The translations under genes and the position numbers were made by a program. The notes under the pieces were generated by a model. The model was not told the origin of the DNA. It was given only the letters and a program-made list of their open reading frames with translations, and did no database searches. From NCBI GenBank assembly GCA_016931295.1, contig JAFGEZ010000039.1:1-43525 (forward strand): a stretch of 43,525 nt of DNA, given 5' to 3'. The stretch is from Candidatus Krumholzibacteriota bacterium (lineage in GTDB: Bacteria > Krumholzibacteriota > Krumholzibacteriia > Krumholzibacteriales > Krumholzibacteriaceae). This document shows positions 31,551 through 39,947 of the stretch, piece after piece. Numbering within the stretch: position 1 is the first letter of the stretch; each line of letters opens with the position of its first letter.

Positions 31551-32606
31551 GTGCGGATCGCATTCATCGGGGACGGTTCCCTCAACCACGTGAGGCGTTG
31601 GGCCGGCTGGTTTTCCGGCCGCGGCCACGACACGCTCCTGTTCTCCTTCGAGAGCGTCGAGGGATACGGCGGCGCGGCGGTGCGACTGCCGAAACGGCTG
31701 CCCACGAGACTCGCCGGCTACCTCGCCGCGCTCGGACCGATCCGCCGCGAGATCGCCCGCTTCGACCCGGCGATCGTCAACGCCCTCTACGTCGGCGGGT
31801 ACGGCCTCGTCGGCGTTTTGTCGGGCCGCCGGCCGGTCGTCGTCTCAGCCCTCGGCTCGGACCTTCTCGTGGACTATCCCTCCTCGGCGATCCACCGGGC
31901 GCAGATCCGGTACACGCTCGGCCGCGCCGACCTCGTGACGACCGACGCCGACAACCTCTCCGCCGTCGCGCGGGAGGCCGGCGTCCCGGCCGACCGGATC
32001 GTCAAGGCCTACTTCGGCGTCGACGAGAGGATCTTCAACGCGGCGGACCGTGACGACGGCGATCCGCCCCTCGTCGTCTCCACCCGCAACCTCCATCCCG
32101 TCTACAACCTCGATCTCCTCCTCGACGCGGCGCCGGCGATACGGGAGGCGGGCGCGCGCATCGTCGTCTGCGGCGACGGGCCGGAGCGGACGCGGCTCGA
32201 GGGGCGCGCCGGACTCCTCGGCGAGGGCATCGTCTTCACGGGACGGATGGAGCCGGCGCGGATCGCGGCGCTCTTGCGGACGGCCGCCGTCTACGTGTCG
32301 ACGTCGCGGTCCGACTCGACCTCGGTCTCGCTGCTCGAGGCGATGGCGTGCGGCGCGGTCCCGGTGGTCACCGACATCGAGGCGAACCGGGAGTGGATCG
32401 TCGACGGCGAAAACGGCCGCCTCGTGCCGCCGGACGATCCGGCCGCGCTCGCCGCCGCGGTGGCCGGGGTGCTCGGCGACCCCGCCTTCGCCAGCCGCGC
32501 GCGCGAGCGGAACGCCGGCATCATCCGCGAACGCGGCCTCTTCGAGACGAACATGCGATCCGTCGAGCGGGCCTTCGAAAAACTGGCCGCGGGGAGGAAC
32601 GGGTGA
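31551..32606 (+). CDS. GT4-family glycosyltransferase
   Basis: 351-residue GT-B fold enzyme that adds a sugar from a nucleotide donor to a lipid or polysaccharide acceptor on the cytosolic face. GTG 31551 has GGAGGAAGGA before it and starts VRIAFIGDGSLNHVRRWAGWF, the usual first strand and loop. The C-terminal half has STRNLHPVYNLDLLLDA, IVVCGDGPERTRLE, and the donor-binding E-x7-E signature in SLLEAMACGAVPVVTDIEAN. Its stop overlaps the start of the ClC gene by GTGA. No other polysaccharide genes are nearby, so the product is unknown. Confidence 0.9.
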   Translation: MRIAFIGDGSLNHVRRWAGWFSGRGHDTLLFSFESVEGYGGAAVRLPKRLPTRLAGYLAALGPIRREIARFDPAIVNALYVGGYGLVGVLSGRRPVVVSALGSDLLVDYPSSAIHRAQIRYTLGRADLVTTDADNLSAVAREAGVPADRIVKAYFGVDERIFNAADRDDGDPPLVVSTRNLHPVYNLDLLLDAAPAIREAGARIVVCGDGPERTRLEGRAGLLGEGIVFTGRMEPARIAALLRTAAVYVSTSRSDSTSVSLLEAMACGAVPVVTDIEANREWIVDGENGRLVPPDDPAALAAAVAGVLGDPAFASRARERNAGIIRERGLFETNMRSVERAFEKLAAGRNG

Positions 32607-33919
32607 ACGGGTCGCGCGGCAATGGGGCGGTGGTGGTCGCCCGCTGGATCGTCGTCGCCGCCGTCACGGGCGTCCTGGGCGCGCTCCTCGTGGCGGGATT
32701 CGACCGGTCGCTCCAGCTGGCGCTCGAACTGTCGCGATCGCTGCCGCGCGGGGCATTCCTCCTGCCGATCGCCGGCGCCGCCCTCGTCGGCGCAACGATC
32801 CTCCGCCGCGTGCCGGGGGCCGGCGGCGAGGGGATCCCCTCGTACCTGCTCGCCGTGAACCAGGGCCGCGGGATGCTCGACGGGGCGGCGACGATCCTCA
32901 AGTTCCCCGCGACGGTCATCACGCTCGGATCGGGTTGCAGCGGCGGGATCGTCGGGCCGCTCGCGCGCATGGGCGCCGGCATCGGCAGCCTCGTGGCGCG
33001 GCTCCTCGCCGCCGCCGGGCTCGCCGGCGGGAACGACGCGCGGACAGCCGCCGTCTGCGGCGCCGCGGCGGCGGTGAGCGCGATCTTCCACTCGCCGCTC
33101 GGCGGGGCCTTCTTCGCCGCCGAGATCCTCCGCCGGGAATCGATGCGCTACGCCGACCTCTTCCCCGCCCTCCTCGCCGGCACGGCCTCGTTCGTCACCT
33201 CGGCCGTCATCCTCGGCGAGAGCCCCGTCTTCCAGGCGGCGCCCGCGGGCGGCTCGATGGCGGGCCTCGACCTCCTCTGGACGCCGGTCGCCGCCATCGT
33301 CGCCGGCGGGATCGGCATGCTCTTCATCGTCTCGTTCCGCCGGGCCGCCCTCCTCTTCCGGGCGCTGCCGGGGGGCGCCGCGGCGCGGGCGGCGCTGGGC
33401 GGCCTGGTCGTCGCGGCGATCCTCCTCGCCGGCGGCCGGGCCATCTCCTCGACCTCGATGGATCTCTTCGCCGACGTCGCCTCCGGCCGCGTCTTCTCCG
33501 GCGGCGCGCTCCTTCGACCGGCCCTCTTCCTCGCCTTGCTCCTCCTCTTCAAGATCGCCGCCGTCTCCGCCACGGTCGGCTCGGGGCTGAGCGGTGGATT
33601 CACCGGCCCGCTCGTCATCCTCGGCATCGGCGGCGGGGCGCTCGTCGCCGCGGCCGCTGGGGTCGCGCCGGGCGGCGCCTCCTGGACCGGGCTCCTCGCC
33701 TGCGGGATGTCCGCCGCCCTCGGCGCGGTCATGAACATACCCATCGCCGCCATCATCATCTCGTGCGCCGTCTTCGGTTCGGGAACCGTCATCCCCGCGG
33801 CGGTCGGCGGCGTCGTCTCCTTCGTCCTCTTCCGCAGCCGCACGATCTACGAATACGCCCGCGTTCCCGCCGACGACGCGGCGGCGGGCGGCCCCCTCCT
33901 GCGCGACCTCACCGGCTGA
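32603..33919 (+). CDS. ClC-family chloride channel/transporter
   Basis: 438-residue membrane protein with the inverted-repeat ClC fold. GTG 32603 overlaps the glycosyltransferase stop (GTGA) and follows GGGGAGGAAC. Anion-site elements: GEGIPSYLLAV (GSGIP-like), LGSGCSGGIVGPLARMGAGIG, SPLGGAFFAAEI and a second-half VGSGLSGGFTGPLVILGIGGG. In proton-coupled ClCs the helix F motif is GREGP with a gating Glu; here it reads GIVGP, so the gating glutamate position is Val. That predicts uncoupled channel-like conduction or another ion. No cytosolic CBS domains follow. Its link to the overlapping glycosyltransferase is unexplained. Confidence 0.9.
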   Translation: MNGSRGNGAVVVARWIVVAAVTGVLGALLVAGFDRSLQLALELSRSLPRGAFLLPIAGAALVGATILRRVPGAGGEGIPSYLLAVNQGRGMLDGAATILKFPATVITLGSGCSGGIVGPLARMGAGIGSLVARLLAAAGLAGGNDARTAAVCGAAAAVSAIFHSPLGGAFFAAEILRRESMRYADLFPALLAGTASFVTSAVILGESPVFQAAPAGGSMAGLDLLWTPVAAIVAGGIGMLFIVSFRRAALLFRALPGGAAARAALGGLVVAAILLAGGRAISSTSMDLFADVASGRVFSGGALLRPALFLALLLLFKIAAVSATVGSGLSGGFTGPLVILGIGGGALVAAAAGVAPGGASWTGLLACGMSAALGAVMNIPIAAIIISCAVFGSGTVIPAAVGGVVSFVLFRSRTIYEYARVPADDAAAGGPLLRDLTG

Positions 33920-34268
33920 CCGGGGCATCCCGGGGAACAACCGGGAACGATCCGCCCCGCGTGGCAACCGCGGCGCCTGCGCCCGTCCGGCGCGCCGCAT
34001 TCTCGCCCAGCGCCCCCCCGCCCCCCGCCCCGGGCAGGGGAATATTCCCCAACCGCGCCGCGGCGGGGCGGTCGGCCGGGGCCGGGCGCCCCGCGGGCGG
34101 CACTCGCGGCGACAGCCGTAACTCGCGTGCCCGCGTTCGATCGGCCGCCCGGCCGCGGTTCGATGCCCCCGCCGGGCGGCCGGCCGGGGCGCCTCTTGCC
34201 CCCGTGGCCCGCATCTTGTTGTACTGTCCGTTGAAGTCACCGGCACGACGGACGGGAAGGGAGAACGA
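33920..34268. other. 349-base GC-rich gap without genes
   Basis: Long C/G runs with no frame in a credible context. A perfect 14-bp palindrome GGGGAATATTCCCC lies at 34037-34050, and TTGCCC (34196-34201) with TGTACT (34220-34225), spacer 18, is a likely promoter for the small membrane protein that follows. Confidence 0.5.
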
Positions 34269-34814
34269 ATGGAGAGTCTGATACCGCACGCGGCCGCGAT
34301 CAAGGGGATGGCCGTCCTCTTCGTGATGGCCGTCGTCTCGATGCGGGACGACCGGCGGCGGCTTGTCCTCGGCGTCGGCCTCGCCGCCGCGGCGGTCACC
34401 GCACACGCCGCCGGCGGCGGCGCGGGCGGGATCGCCTTCTCCCTCTCGGGCGCGGCCCTCTCCTTCGTCTTCGCCGCGCCGCTCGTCGTCATCGGCGCGG
34501 TCACCGCGCGCGAGGTGGCGCCCTCCCTCGCGGCCGGGGCCCTGCTCGGGCCGGCGGGAGCGGCGGTCGTCTACGTCGTGGCCTTCCTCTTCTTCGCCGC
34601 GCAGCACGTGACGCGGTGCGGCCTCCCCCTCTGCGGCGAACGGCTCGCCGCCCGGTACCGCCTCCTCTTCGCGGCGGAGCCGGCCGGATGCGTTCCCGCG
34701 GGCGACCCCGCGGCGGGCGGCGCGGCGGGCGGCGCAGCCTCCCGGCTCTTCGACTGGAGCAGCGGCACGGCGCTCGCCGTGCTCGCCGCGCTCCTCGTCG
34801 GCGTGCCGCTCTAG
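34269..34814 (+). CDS. Small integral membrane protein, function unknown
   Basis: 181 residues, very rich in Ala, Val and Gly, with about five hydrophobic segments (about 8-24, 30-48, 55-78, 85-118, 164-180). ATG 34269 follows GGGAAGGGAGAA. Not recognised. The size, the helix layout and a DUF192 protein downstream recall pilus-assembly prepilin peptidase (CpaA-type) genes, but I see none of the paired Asp motifs of that family, so I do not assign it. The 12-base gap to the next gene implies one operon. Confidence 0.7.
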   Translation: MESLIPHAAAIKGMAVLFVMAVVSMRDDRRRLVLGVGLAAAAVTAHAAGGGAGGIAFSLSGAALSFVFAAPLVVIGAVTAREVAPSLAAGALLGPAGAAVVYVVAFLFFAAQHVTRCGLPLCGERLAARYRLLFAAEPAGCVPAGDPAAGGAAGGAASRLFDWSSGTALAVLAALLVGVPL

Positions 34815-34826
34815 GAAGGTGAACGG

Positions 34827-35174
34827 ATGTCGGTGCGGAACACGACCCGCGGAACGGTGCTCGTCGAGCGGCTCTTGAACCTCAACGCGGGGTTCAGGAA
34901 CACGCTCCGGTTCATCAACCGCACGGGGATGCCGCGGGATTGCGGGGTATGGATCAGTCCTTGCCAGGCGATCTGCACCGTCGGCGTGCGCGGCCCGATC
35001 GACATCGCGTTTCTCGATCACGGGGGGCGGATCGTCAAGGTGCTGAAACGCTTCCCGCCGAACTGCCTCGCCGAATCGGCGTCCGGGGCGGTGAGCGCCC
35101 TCGAGCTGCCGCCCGACCGGATCGAGGAGACCGGCACCCGCCGGGGGGACGTCCTCGACCTCGACCCCTGCTGA
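34827..35174 (+). CDS. DUF192 family protein
   Basis: 115-residue single-domain protein. It matches the DUF192 pattern: an N-terminal strand (RNTTRGTVLVERLLNLN), a segment FINRTGMPRDCGVWISPCQAICTV where the usual 'GLM ... SIHTFFM' lies, PIDIAFLDHGGRIVKVLKRFPPN and the closing ALELPPDRIEETGTRRGD. AGGAAGGTGA precedes ATG 34827. The family is small and beta-rich with no agreed biochemical function; in some genomes it is near Flp/Tad pilus genes. It is cotranscribed with the small membrane protein upstream and converges with the MEMO gene (4-base gap). Confidence 0.87.
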   Translation: MSVRNTTRGTVLVERLLNLNAGFRNTLRFINRTGMPRDCGVWISPCQAICTVGVRGPIDIAFLDHGGRIVKVLKRFPPNCLAESASGAVSALELPPDRIEETGTRRGDVLDLDPC

Positions 35175-35178
35175 TCCG

Positions 35179-36312
35179 CTACCAGTAGCCGATCGCCGCG
35201 TACCCCACCCAGTGCCGGAGCGTGGCGTCGCTCGTCGTCCCCAGCCCCGCAGCCCTGAGGCCGGCGTCCGCCGATTCGAGGCTCGTCCCGTAGCGGAGCA
35301 TGACCCCCTCCGGCGCGCCGCGCCCCTCGAGCCGGGCCAGCTCGGCGAGGAGCGTGAGCCCGAAGGGGATGGAGTAGACACCGCACCAGGTCACCTGGTA
35401 GGGCCACTCGAGGTCGTCGCGCTCGACCCGCCCGCGGAAGGCCGAGACGCTGCCCGTGTCGATCGGGCCGACGAGGCTCGAGCGGATGATGTCGAGATCC
35501 TGCGCCACGCCGCGCTCGTAGCCGGCGCGGTCCGTGCCGAAGGGTGCGTAGTTCCGTCCGCCCCATCCCTCGTCGCCGTAGTGGACGCAGTCGGCCGAGA
35601 CGAGGACGACGACATCGCGGCCGAGCGCGAGTCCCCGCTCGTCGAGGAGGGCGCGGAGCGCGCCGGCGACGAGACCGGCCGCCCGCGGCATCCGCTCGCC
35701 GGGAAAGCGCGTGACGAGGATCGGGAGGATGGCGGGGGCGGGGCGGCGGTACCGCTCCGAGAACCGGCACTCGCCGGTGTGGTACTCCGTGTACTGGAGG
35801 AAGGGGATGAAGGCCTCGAGGGAATGCTCGGCGGCGTGCATTTCGCCGCTCACCAGAACCATCTCCGGCGGCAGGGCCTCGACCAGGCGGGCGCGCAGGT
35901 CGGAGACCGGCGTGTCGCCGAAGGGCCCCCGCCACGCGTCGAAGTCGTCGAAGACGATCTTCCCCTCGATCCCCTGCCGGCGCGCCGCGTGCGAGACGCC
36001 GACGAGGACGACGAGGGGCGCACGGACCCCGCGCATCGCGTGGATGTACCCGGGGCCGGCGTAGAGATAGTCGTCGTGGGGGGCGATCGCGCCGATCATG
36101 GCGCGCGAGCCGATCCGCCGGTCGGTCTTCTCGTTCGCGGCGAGCCGGTCGTACTCGCATCGCTGCAGCTCGTCGACGACCTGCCGCATCGCCGCCGGCG
36201 TGGTCGCGTAGCCGACGCTGTCGACCGGCATGCGAACCGTGCCGGCCACGGACGGCGCAGCCGCCGACAGGATGCAGGCCGCGGCGATGGCCGCGTATCC
36301 GATTCGGGTCAT
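35179..36312 (-). CDS. Exported MEMO-family metalloprotein (AmmeMemoRadiSam protein B-like)
   Basis: 377 residues. ATG 36312 follows GAGGAGG and starts a signal peptide (MTRIGYAAIAAACILSAAAPSVAG), so the protein should be outside the cytoplasm. The metal/active-site residues of MEMO1 are all present: His79 in IAPHDDY (normally PHAGY), His108 in VGVSH, His244 in SADCVHYG and Cys310 in WCGVY. Also present are EHSLEAFIPFLQY and FGDTPVSDL, standard in the family. In eukaryotes MEMO binds copper or iron and is redox-active; in prokaryotes it is often encoded with an AMMECR1 and a radical SAM gene. Neither partner is adjacent here. The exported location is the unusual point. Confidence 0.9.
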   Translation of the reverse strand: MTRIGYAAIAAACILSAAAPSVAGTVRMPVDSVGYATTPAAMRQVVDELQRCEYDRLAANEKTDRRIGSRAMIGAIAPHDDYLYAGPGYIHAMRGVRAPLVVLVGVSHAARRQGIEGKIVFDDFDAWRGPFGDTPVSDLRARLVEALPPEMVLVSGEMHAAEHSLEAFIPFLQYTEYHTGECRFSERYRRPAPAILPILVTRFPGERMPRAAGLVAGALRALLDERGLALGRDVVVLVSADCVHYGDEGWGGRNYAPFGTDRAGYERGVAQDLDIIRSSLVGPIDTGSVSAFRGRVERDDLEWPYQVTWCGVYSIPFGLTLLAELARLEGRGAPEGVMLRYGTSLESADAGLRAAGLGTTSDATLRHWVGYAAIGYW

Positions 36313-36411
36313 CCGTTCCTCCTCTTCCCGTTCCGGCGGCCCGGGCGGGCCGCTCATGACAATCGTACACCACCATCGCCGCCGGCGTCCAGACCCCGCG
36401 GCGGATTGCGC

Positions 36412-36440
36412 TTCTTTCCGGCGGCCGGCCGGCGTATATT
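36412..36440 (+). promoter_or_regulatory. Possible promoter of the MFS gene
   Basis: TTCTTT (36412-36417) and TATATT (36435-36440), spacer 17; ATG 36488 follows with GGAGGAGA. Confidence 0.45.
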
Positions 36441-36487
36441 GTCCCGACGGACGCGCCGCGGGGGCGCGCCCGTCGACGGAGGAGACG

Positions 36488-37720
36488 ATGCCGGTCACGG
36501 GCACGAGAATCGCATCGGCGCAGCGGCGCGTCATGGCGACGGCGGCGATCCACCACGCCTGCAACGACGCCTCCGTGGTCATCCTGCCGAGCGTCTTCCC
36601 CCTCCTCCACGACGAGGGAACGCTGATCCGCAGCTACACCGACATCGGCACGATGATCCTCATCGGCCTCGTGACGGCCATCATCTTCCAGGCCTTCCTC
36701 GGCCACGCGGCGCGGCACCGCCACGCGCGCCGCTGGCTCGCGCTCGACGCGTCGATCGTCGGTTTCTCGCTGCTCCTCATGACGCGCATCGACTCGTGGG
36801 GCGCCCTCCTCGCCTGCTTCATCGGCGTGCGGCTCGGCACGGCGATCTACCATCCCGTGGGAATCTCATGGGTCTCGCAGACCTTCCACGGCCCCCGTCT
36901 CGACCGCGCGATGGGCGTGCAGAGCGCCTTCGGCAACGTCGGCGTCCTCGTCGCCTTCTCCACGACCGGCCTTCTCGCCGACAGCTTCGGCTGGCGGGCG
37001 CCGATCCTCGCCTGGGCGGTGATGAACTTCCTCGTCGTCGGCGCCGGCCTCCTCGTCTCGCGGGGCACGGCCGACGCGATCGAGGAGCCGCTCGTCCGCG
37101 AAACGGCCTCCTGGCTCGAGGCGGCGCGCGGCGTCGTGCGCTTCGTGCCCTTCATGCTCCTCGGCGGCCTCGCATGGGGCGTGACGCTCAACTACGCCCC
37201 GAGCCTCCTCAAGCACCGCCTCGGCGTCTCGATGTCGCTCACCGGCCTCATCCTCGGCTGCTGGATCGGCGCGGGGGTCGTCTCGGCGATGTACTACGGG
37301 CGGATCGCCGAGCGATTCGGCCGCGCCGGAACGCTCCGGGTCTCCTTCGCGGCGGTGGCCGTCGCCGCGCTCGTCCTCGCCCTGACGAACGTCCTCGCGC
37401 CGGCCGTGGCGGCGATCGCCCTGCTCGGCGTCTCGATGTTCGTCATCTACCCGGCGAACCTCTCCCTCGTCGGCAACGCCGTGCCCGCCCGGAGCCGGAC
37501 AGCGGCCTACAGCCTCACCTCGAACATCATGATCGTCGGCAACTCCACCTTCGCCTACATCTCGGGCCGGCTCGCCGATCGCTTCGACATCCACGCGCCC
37601 TTCCTCCTGCTCGCCGCCATGTCGCTCCTCGCCCTCGGCTATCTCGTCGTCTCGATTCGCGCGGGACGGCTCGATACGGCGATCCCCGGACGCCCGCTTG
37701 AGGGATTACCCGTAAAATGA
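36488..37720 (+). CDS. MFS transporter, fosmidomycin-resistance (Fsr)-like
   Basis: 410-residue inner-membrane carrier with 12 predicted helices in two halves. GGAGGAGACG precedes ATG 36488. The opening HHACNDASVVILPSVFPLLHDE matches the Fsr-type pattern of an N-terminal His/Asp in helix 1, and VRLGTAIYHPVGISWVSQTF is the usual helix 4 region with the 'YHP' signature. The central loop is short. Members of this group are often drug or small-metabolite exporters; the substrate is not known. It is divergent from the MEMO gene. Downstream are an AT-rich promoter and the sodium-pump operon. Confidence 0.88.
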   Translation: MPVTGTRIASAQRRVMATAAIHHACNDASVVILPSVFPLLHDEGTLIRSYTDIGTMILIGLVTAIIFQAFLGHAARHRHARRWLALDASIVGFSLLLMTRIDSWGALLACFIGVRLGTAIYHPVGISWVSQTFHGPRLDRAMGVQSAFGNVGVLVAFSTTGLLADSFGWRAPILAWAVMNFLVVGAGLLVSRGTADAIEEPLVRETASWLEAARGVVRFVPFMLLGGLAWGVTLNYAPSLLKHRLGVSMSLTGLILGCWIGAGVVSAMYYGRIAERFGRAGTLRVSFAAVAVAALVLALTNVLAPAVAAIALLGVSMFVIYPANLSLVGNAVPARSRTAAYSLTSNIMIVGNSTFAYISGRLADRFDIHAPFLLLAAMSLLALGYLVVSIRAGRLDTAIPGRPLEGLPVK

Positions 37721-37740
37721 GCCTTGTCTGAAAAGACCCC

Positions 37741-37769
37741 TTTCCCCGCGGGATAGAGTTCATTATTAT
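37741..37769 (+). promoter_or_regulatory. Promoter of the sodium-pump decarboxylase operon
   Basis: TTTCCC (37741-37746) and TATTAT (37764-37769), spacer 17, in a locally AT-rich patch 62 bases before ATG 37832. Confidence 0.45.
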
Positions 37770-37831
37770 TCTCACGCTCTGATGCCGGCGGCGCCGTTCG
37801 GGCGGCCGCCGAACGGTCCGGAGGCCGTCCG

Positions 37832-38059
37832 ATGCTGCTGACAGGCTTGAAATTCATGGTCATCGGGATGACCGTCGTCTTCTGTTTCCTCGGGCTGCTC
37901 GTCCTCGTGCTCCGCAACGTCTCCGCGATCGCGGGACGCCTGCCCGGACCCTCCCGGCGACAGGAACCGCCGCGAACGAACACTGCCGAGGACCGGGAGC
38001 GCATCGCCGCGGCGATCGCCGCCGTGGCCGCGCACGCGGCCGCCGGAAGGACGAGGTAG
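37832..38059 (+). CDS. oadG: Sodium-pump decarboxylase gamma subunit
   Basis: 75-residue single-span membrane protein. Residues about 5-28 (GLKFMVIGMTVVFCFLGLLVLVL) are the membrane helix with the family's 'GMxxVF' pattern, followed by a short charged and Ala-rich cytosolic tail. The gamma subunit holds the alpha and beta subunits together and speeds decarboxylation. GGAGG lies before ATG 37832; the stop is 5 bases from the alpha-subunit start. Size and order (gamma-alpha-beta) match oxaloacetate decarboxylase operons. Confidence 0.9.
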   Translation: MLLTGLKFMVIGMTVVFCFLGLLVLVLRNVSAIAGRLPGPSRRQEPPRTNTAEDRERIAAAIAAVAAHAAAGRTR

Positions 38060-38064
38060 GAGCC

Positions 38065-39927
38065 ATGGGCAAGAAGAAGATCGATTTCATGATCACGGCG
38101 TTCCGCGACGGATTCCAGTCCTTCTACGGCGCGCGCGTGCTGACCAGGGACTTCCTGCCGGCGGTCGAGGCCGCGGTCGACGCCGGGCTGACCCACCTCG
38201 AGACGGGGGGCGGCGACCGCTTCCAGTCGCTCTACTTCTACTGCAACGAGGACGCCTTCGAGATGATGGACGGCTTCCGCAAGGCGGCCGGGCGGAAGGC
38301 GAACCTCCAGGCCCTCTCGCGGGGCGTGAACGTCGTCGACGTCGAGCCGCAGTCGAGCGACGTCATCCGTCTCTTCGCCGCGCTCTTCCGGAAGCACGGC
38401 ATCACGACGATCCGCAACTTCGACGCCCTCAACGACGCGGGCAACCTCGACTTCAGCGGGCGCGCGATCGTCGACGCCGGGCTCCGCCACGAGATCTGCG
38501 TGACGATGATGGGCCCGCCGGTCTGCGCGAAGAGCCCGCTCGGGCCGGACCATTACATCGGGCGGGCCCGGGCGCTCGTCGACGCGGGGATCCCCTTCGA
38601 CTCGATCTGCTTCATGGACGCCACGGGCACGGTGACGCCGCGCGATATCCACGAGACGATCGGCGGCGCCAGGCGGGCGCTGCCCCCGGAGACGACCGTG
38701 CGCTTCCACACGCACGAGGCGGCCGGCTCGAGCATCATCTGCTACCAGGCGGCGATCGAGGCGGGCGCCGACGCGATCGACCTCTCCCTCGCCCCCGTCT
38801 CGGGCGGCAAGGGCCAGCCTGACCTGCTCGTCATGTGGCACGCGCTGCGCGGAACCGACTTCACCCTCGACATCGACGTCCGGAAGGTCATGCGGGCCGA
38901 GGAGGTCCTCAAGCGCTGCATGCGCGAGTACGAGCCGCAGATCGACGCGGCCCTCGTCGAGCCGCTGATCCCCTTCCTCCCCGTGCCGGGCGGCACCTTC
39001 ATCGAGCACGTCGAGCTGATGCGCGACCTCGGCCTCGAGGGCCGTCTCGAGGAGATCATCGATTCCCTCGTCGACGTCATCGCCAGGGGTGGGCGCGGCA
39101 CGTCGATCAAGCCCGTCGCCACCCACTACTTCCGGCAGGCGATCAACAACGTCGCCTCCGGGCCGTGGAACCAGATCGACGAGGGCTACGGGCGCCTCGT
39201 TCTCGGCCGCATGGGGAAGACGCCCTTCGAGCCCGACCAGAAGGTCGTCCGGATCGCCTCCGAGCAGCTCGGCATCGAGCCGACGACGCGCTCGCCGCGC
39301 GAGATCGCCGACGAGGACCCCGGGCGGGGCATCGACGCGGCCAGGCGGATGCTCGAGGAGGCCGAGTGGCCTGCCACCGACGAGAGCCTCTTCATCGCGG
39401 CCACCGTCCGCGAGCAGGGCATCGCCTTCCTGAAGGGGAACGCCGCCCTCGACGTGAGCAAGGGCGCCGCGGGGCCGGGCTCGGCCCGCCAGGCCTTCGC
39501 CGGCGGCGACGGCGGCTACACGGTGACGATCGACGGCGAGCCCTACGCGGTGACGATCCGCGGCGGATCGGCCGAGGTCAACGGCCGCCGCTTCCAGGTG
39601 GACGTCAAGGAGCGCGGGCCCCGGCTTGCCGCGCGGCGCACCGGCCCGGCGGCGCCCGCCCGGCCGGCCCCGCAGCGGCCCGCTGCACCCGCGAAGAAGA
39701 CCGTCGGCGGCGAGGGCCTCGCCGTGAGCGCGCCGATGCCCGGGGCGATCCTGCGCGTCGAGGTGAAGGAGGGCGACGAGGTGCGGACCGGCCGCGTGCT
39801 CGTCATCCTCGAGGCGATGAAGATGGAGACCGAGATCAGGTCGCCGGTCGACGGCACGGTGACGGCCGTGGGCGTCTCCCCCGGCGACACGGTGGCCGCC
39901 GGCCAGCAACTCCTTCGGATCGGCTGA
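38065..39927 (+). CDS. oadA: Biotin-carrying carboxyltransferase, decarboxylase alpha subunit (OadA-like)
   Basis: 620 residues: an N-terminal carboxyltransferase TIM barrel (about 5-280), a middle region (about 290-460), a Pro/Ala-rich linker (about 525-545) and a C-terminal biotinyl domain with Lys in EAMKMETE. It transfers the carboxyl group of a keto acid or acyl-CoA to biotin. Metal ligands Asp15 (FRDGFQS), His215 and His217 (RFHTHEAAG) are kept, but the residue that is a carbamylated Lys in the family is Met184 ([13 protein letters not shown]). The substrate-loop sequence also differs from classical OadA ([11 protein letters not shown] rather than LEVWGGATFD). So the substrate may not be oxaloacetate, or catalysis uses another ligand. 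It lies between the gamma and beta genes with tight spacing. Confidence 0.9.
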   Translation: MGKKKIDFMITAFRDGFQSFYGARVLTRDFLPAVEAAVDAGLTHLETGGGDRFQSLYFYCNEDAFEMMDGFRKAAGRKANLQALSRGVNVVDVEPQSSDVIRLFAALFRKHGITTIRNFDALNDAGNLDFSGRAIVDAGLRHEICVTMMGPPVCAKSPLGPDHYIGRARALVDAGIPFDSICFMDATGTVTPRDIHETIGGARRALPPETTVRFHTHEAAGSSIICYQAAIEAGADAIDLSLAPVSGGKGQPDLLVMWHALRGTDFTLDIDVRKVMRAEEVLKRCMREYEPQIDAALVEPLIPFLPVPGGTFIEHVELMRDLGLEGRLEEIIDSLVDVIARGGRGTSIKPVATHYFRQAINNVASGPWNQIDEGYGRLVLGRMGKTPFEPDQKVVRIASEQLGIEPTTRSPREIADEDPGRGIDAARRMLEEAEWPATDESLFIAATVREQGIAFLKGNAALDVSKGAAGPGSARQAFAGGDGGYTVTIDGEPYAVTIRGGSAEVNGRRFQVDVKERGPRLAARRTGPAAPARPAPQRPAAPAKKTVGGEGLAVSAPMPGAILRVEVKEGDEVRTGRVLVILEAMKMETEIRSPVDGTVTAVGVSPGDTVAAGQQLLRIG

Positions 39928-39947
39928 CGGACGGGAAAGAGACGGCG

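Noticed and set aside
32050-34281. 743-residue plus-strand frame across the GT4 and ClC genes
   Set aside because: Arg/Pro/Ala-rich out-of-frame shadow; both real genes have motifs and GTG starts with ribosome sites.
34269-34814. CpaA-type prepilin peptidase
   Set aside because: Hydrophobic pattern and neighbour fit loosely, but the paired catalytic Asp motifs are absent.
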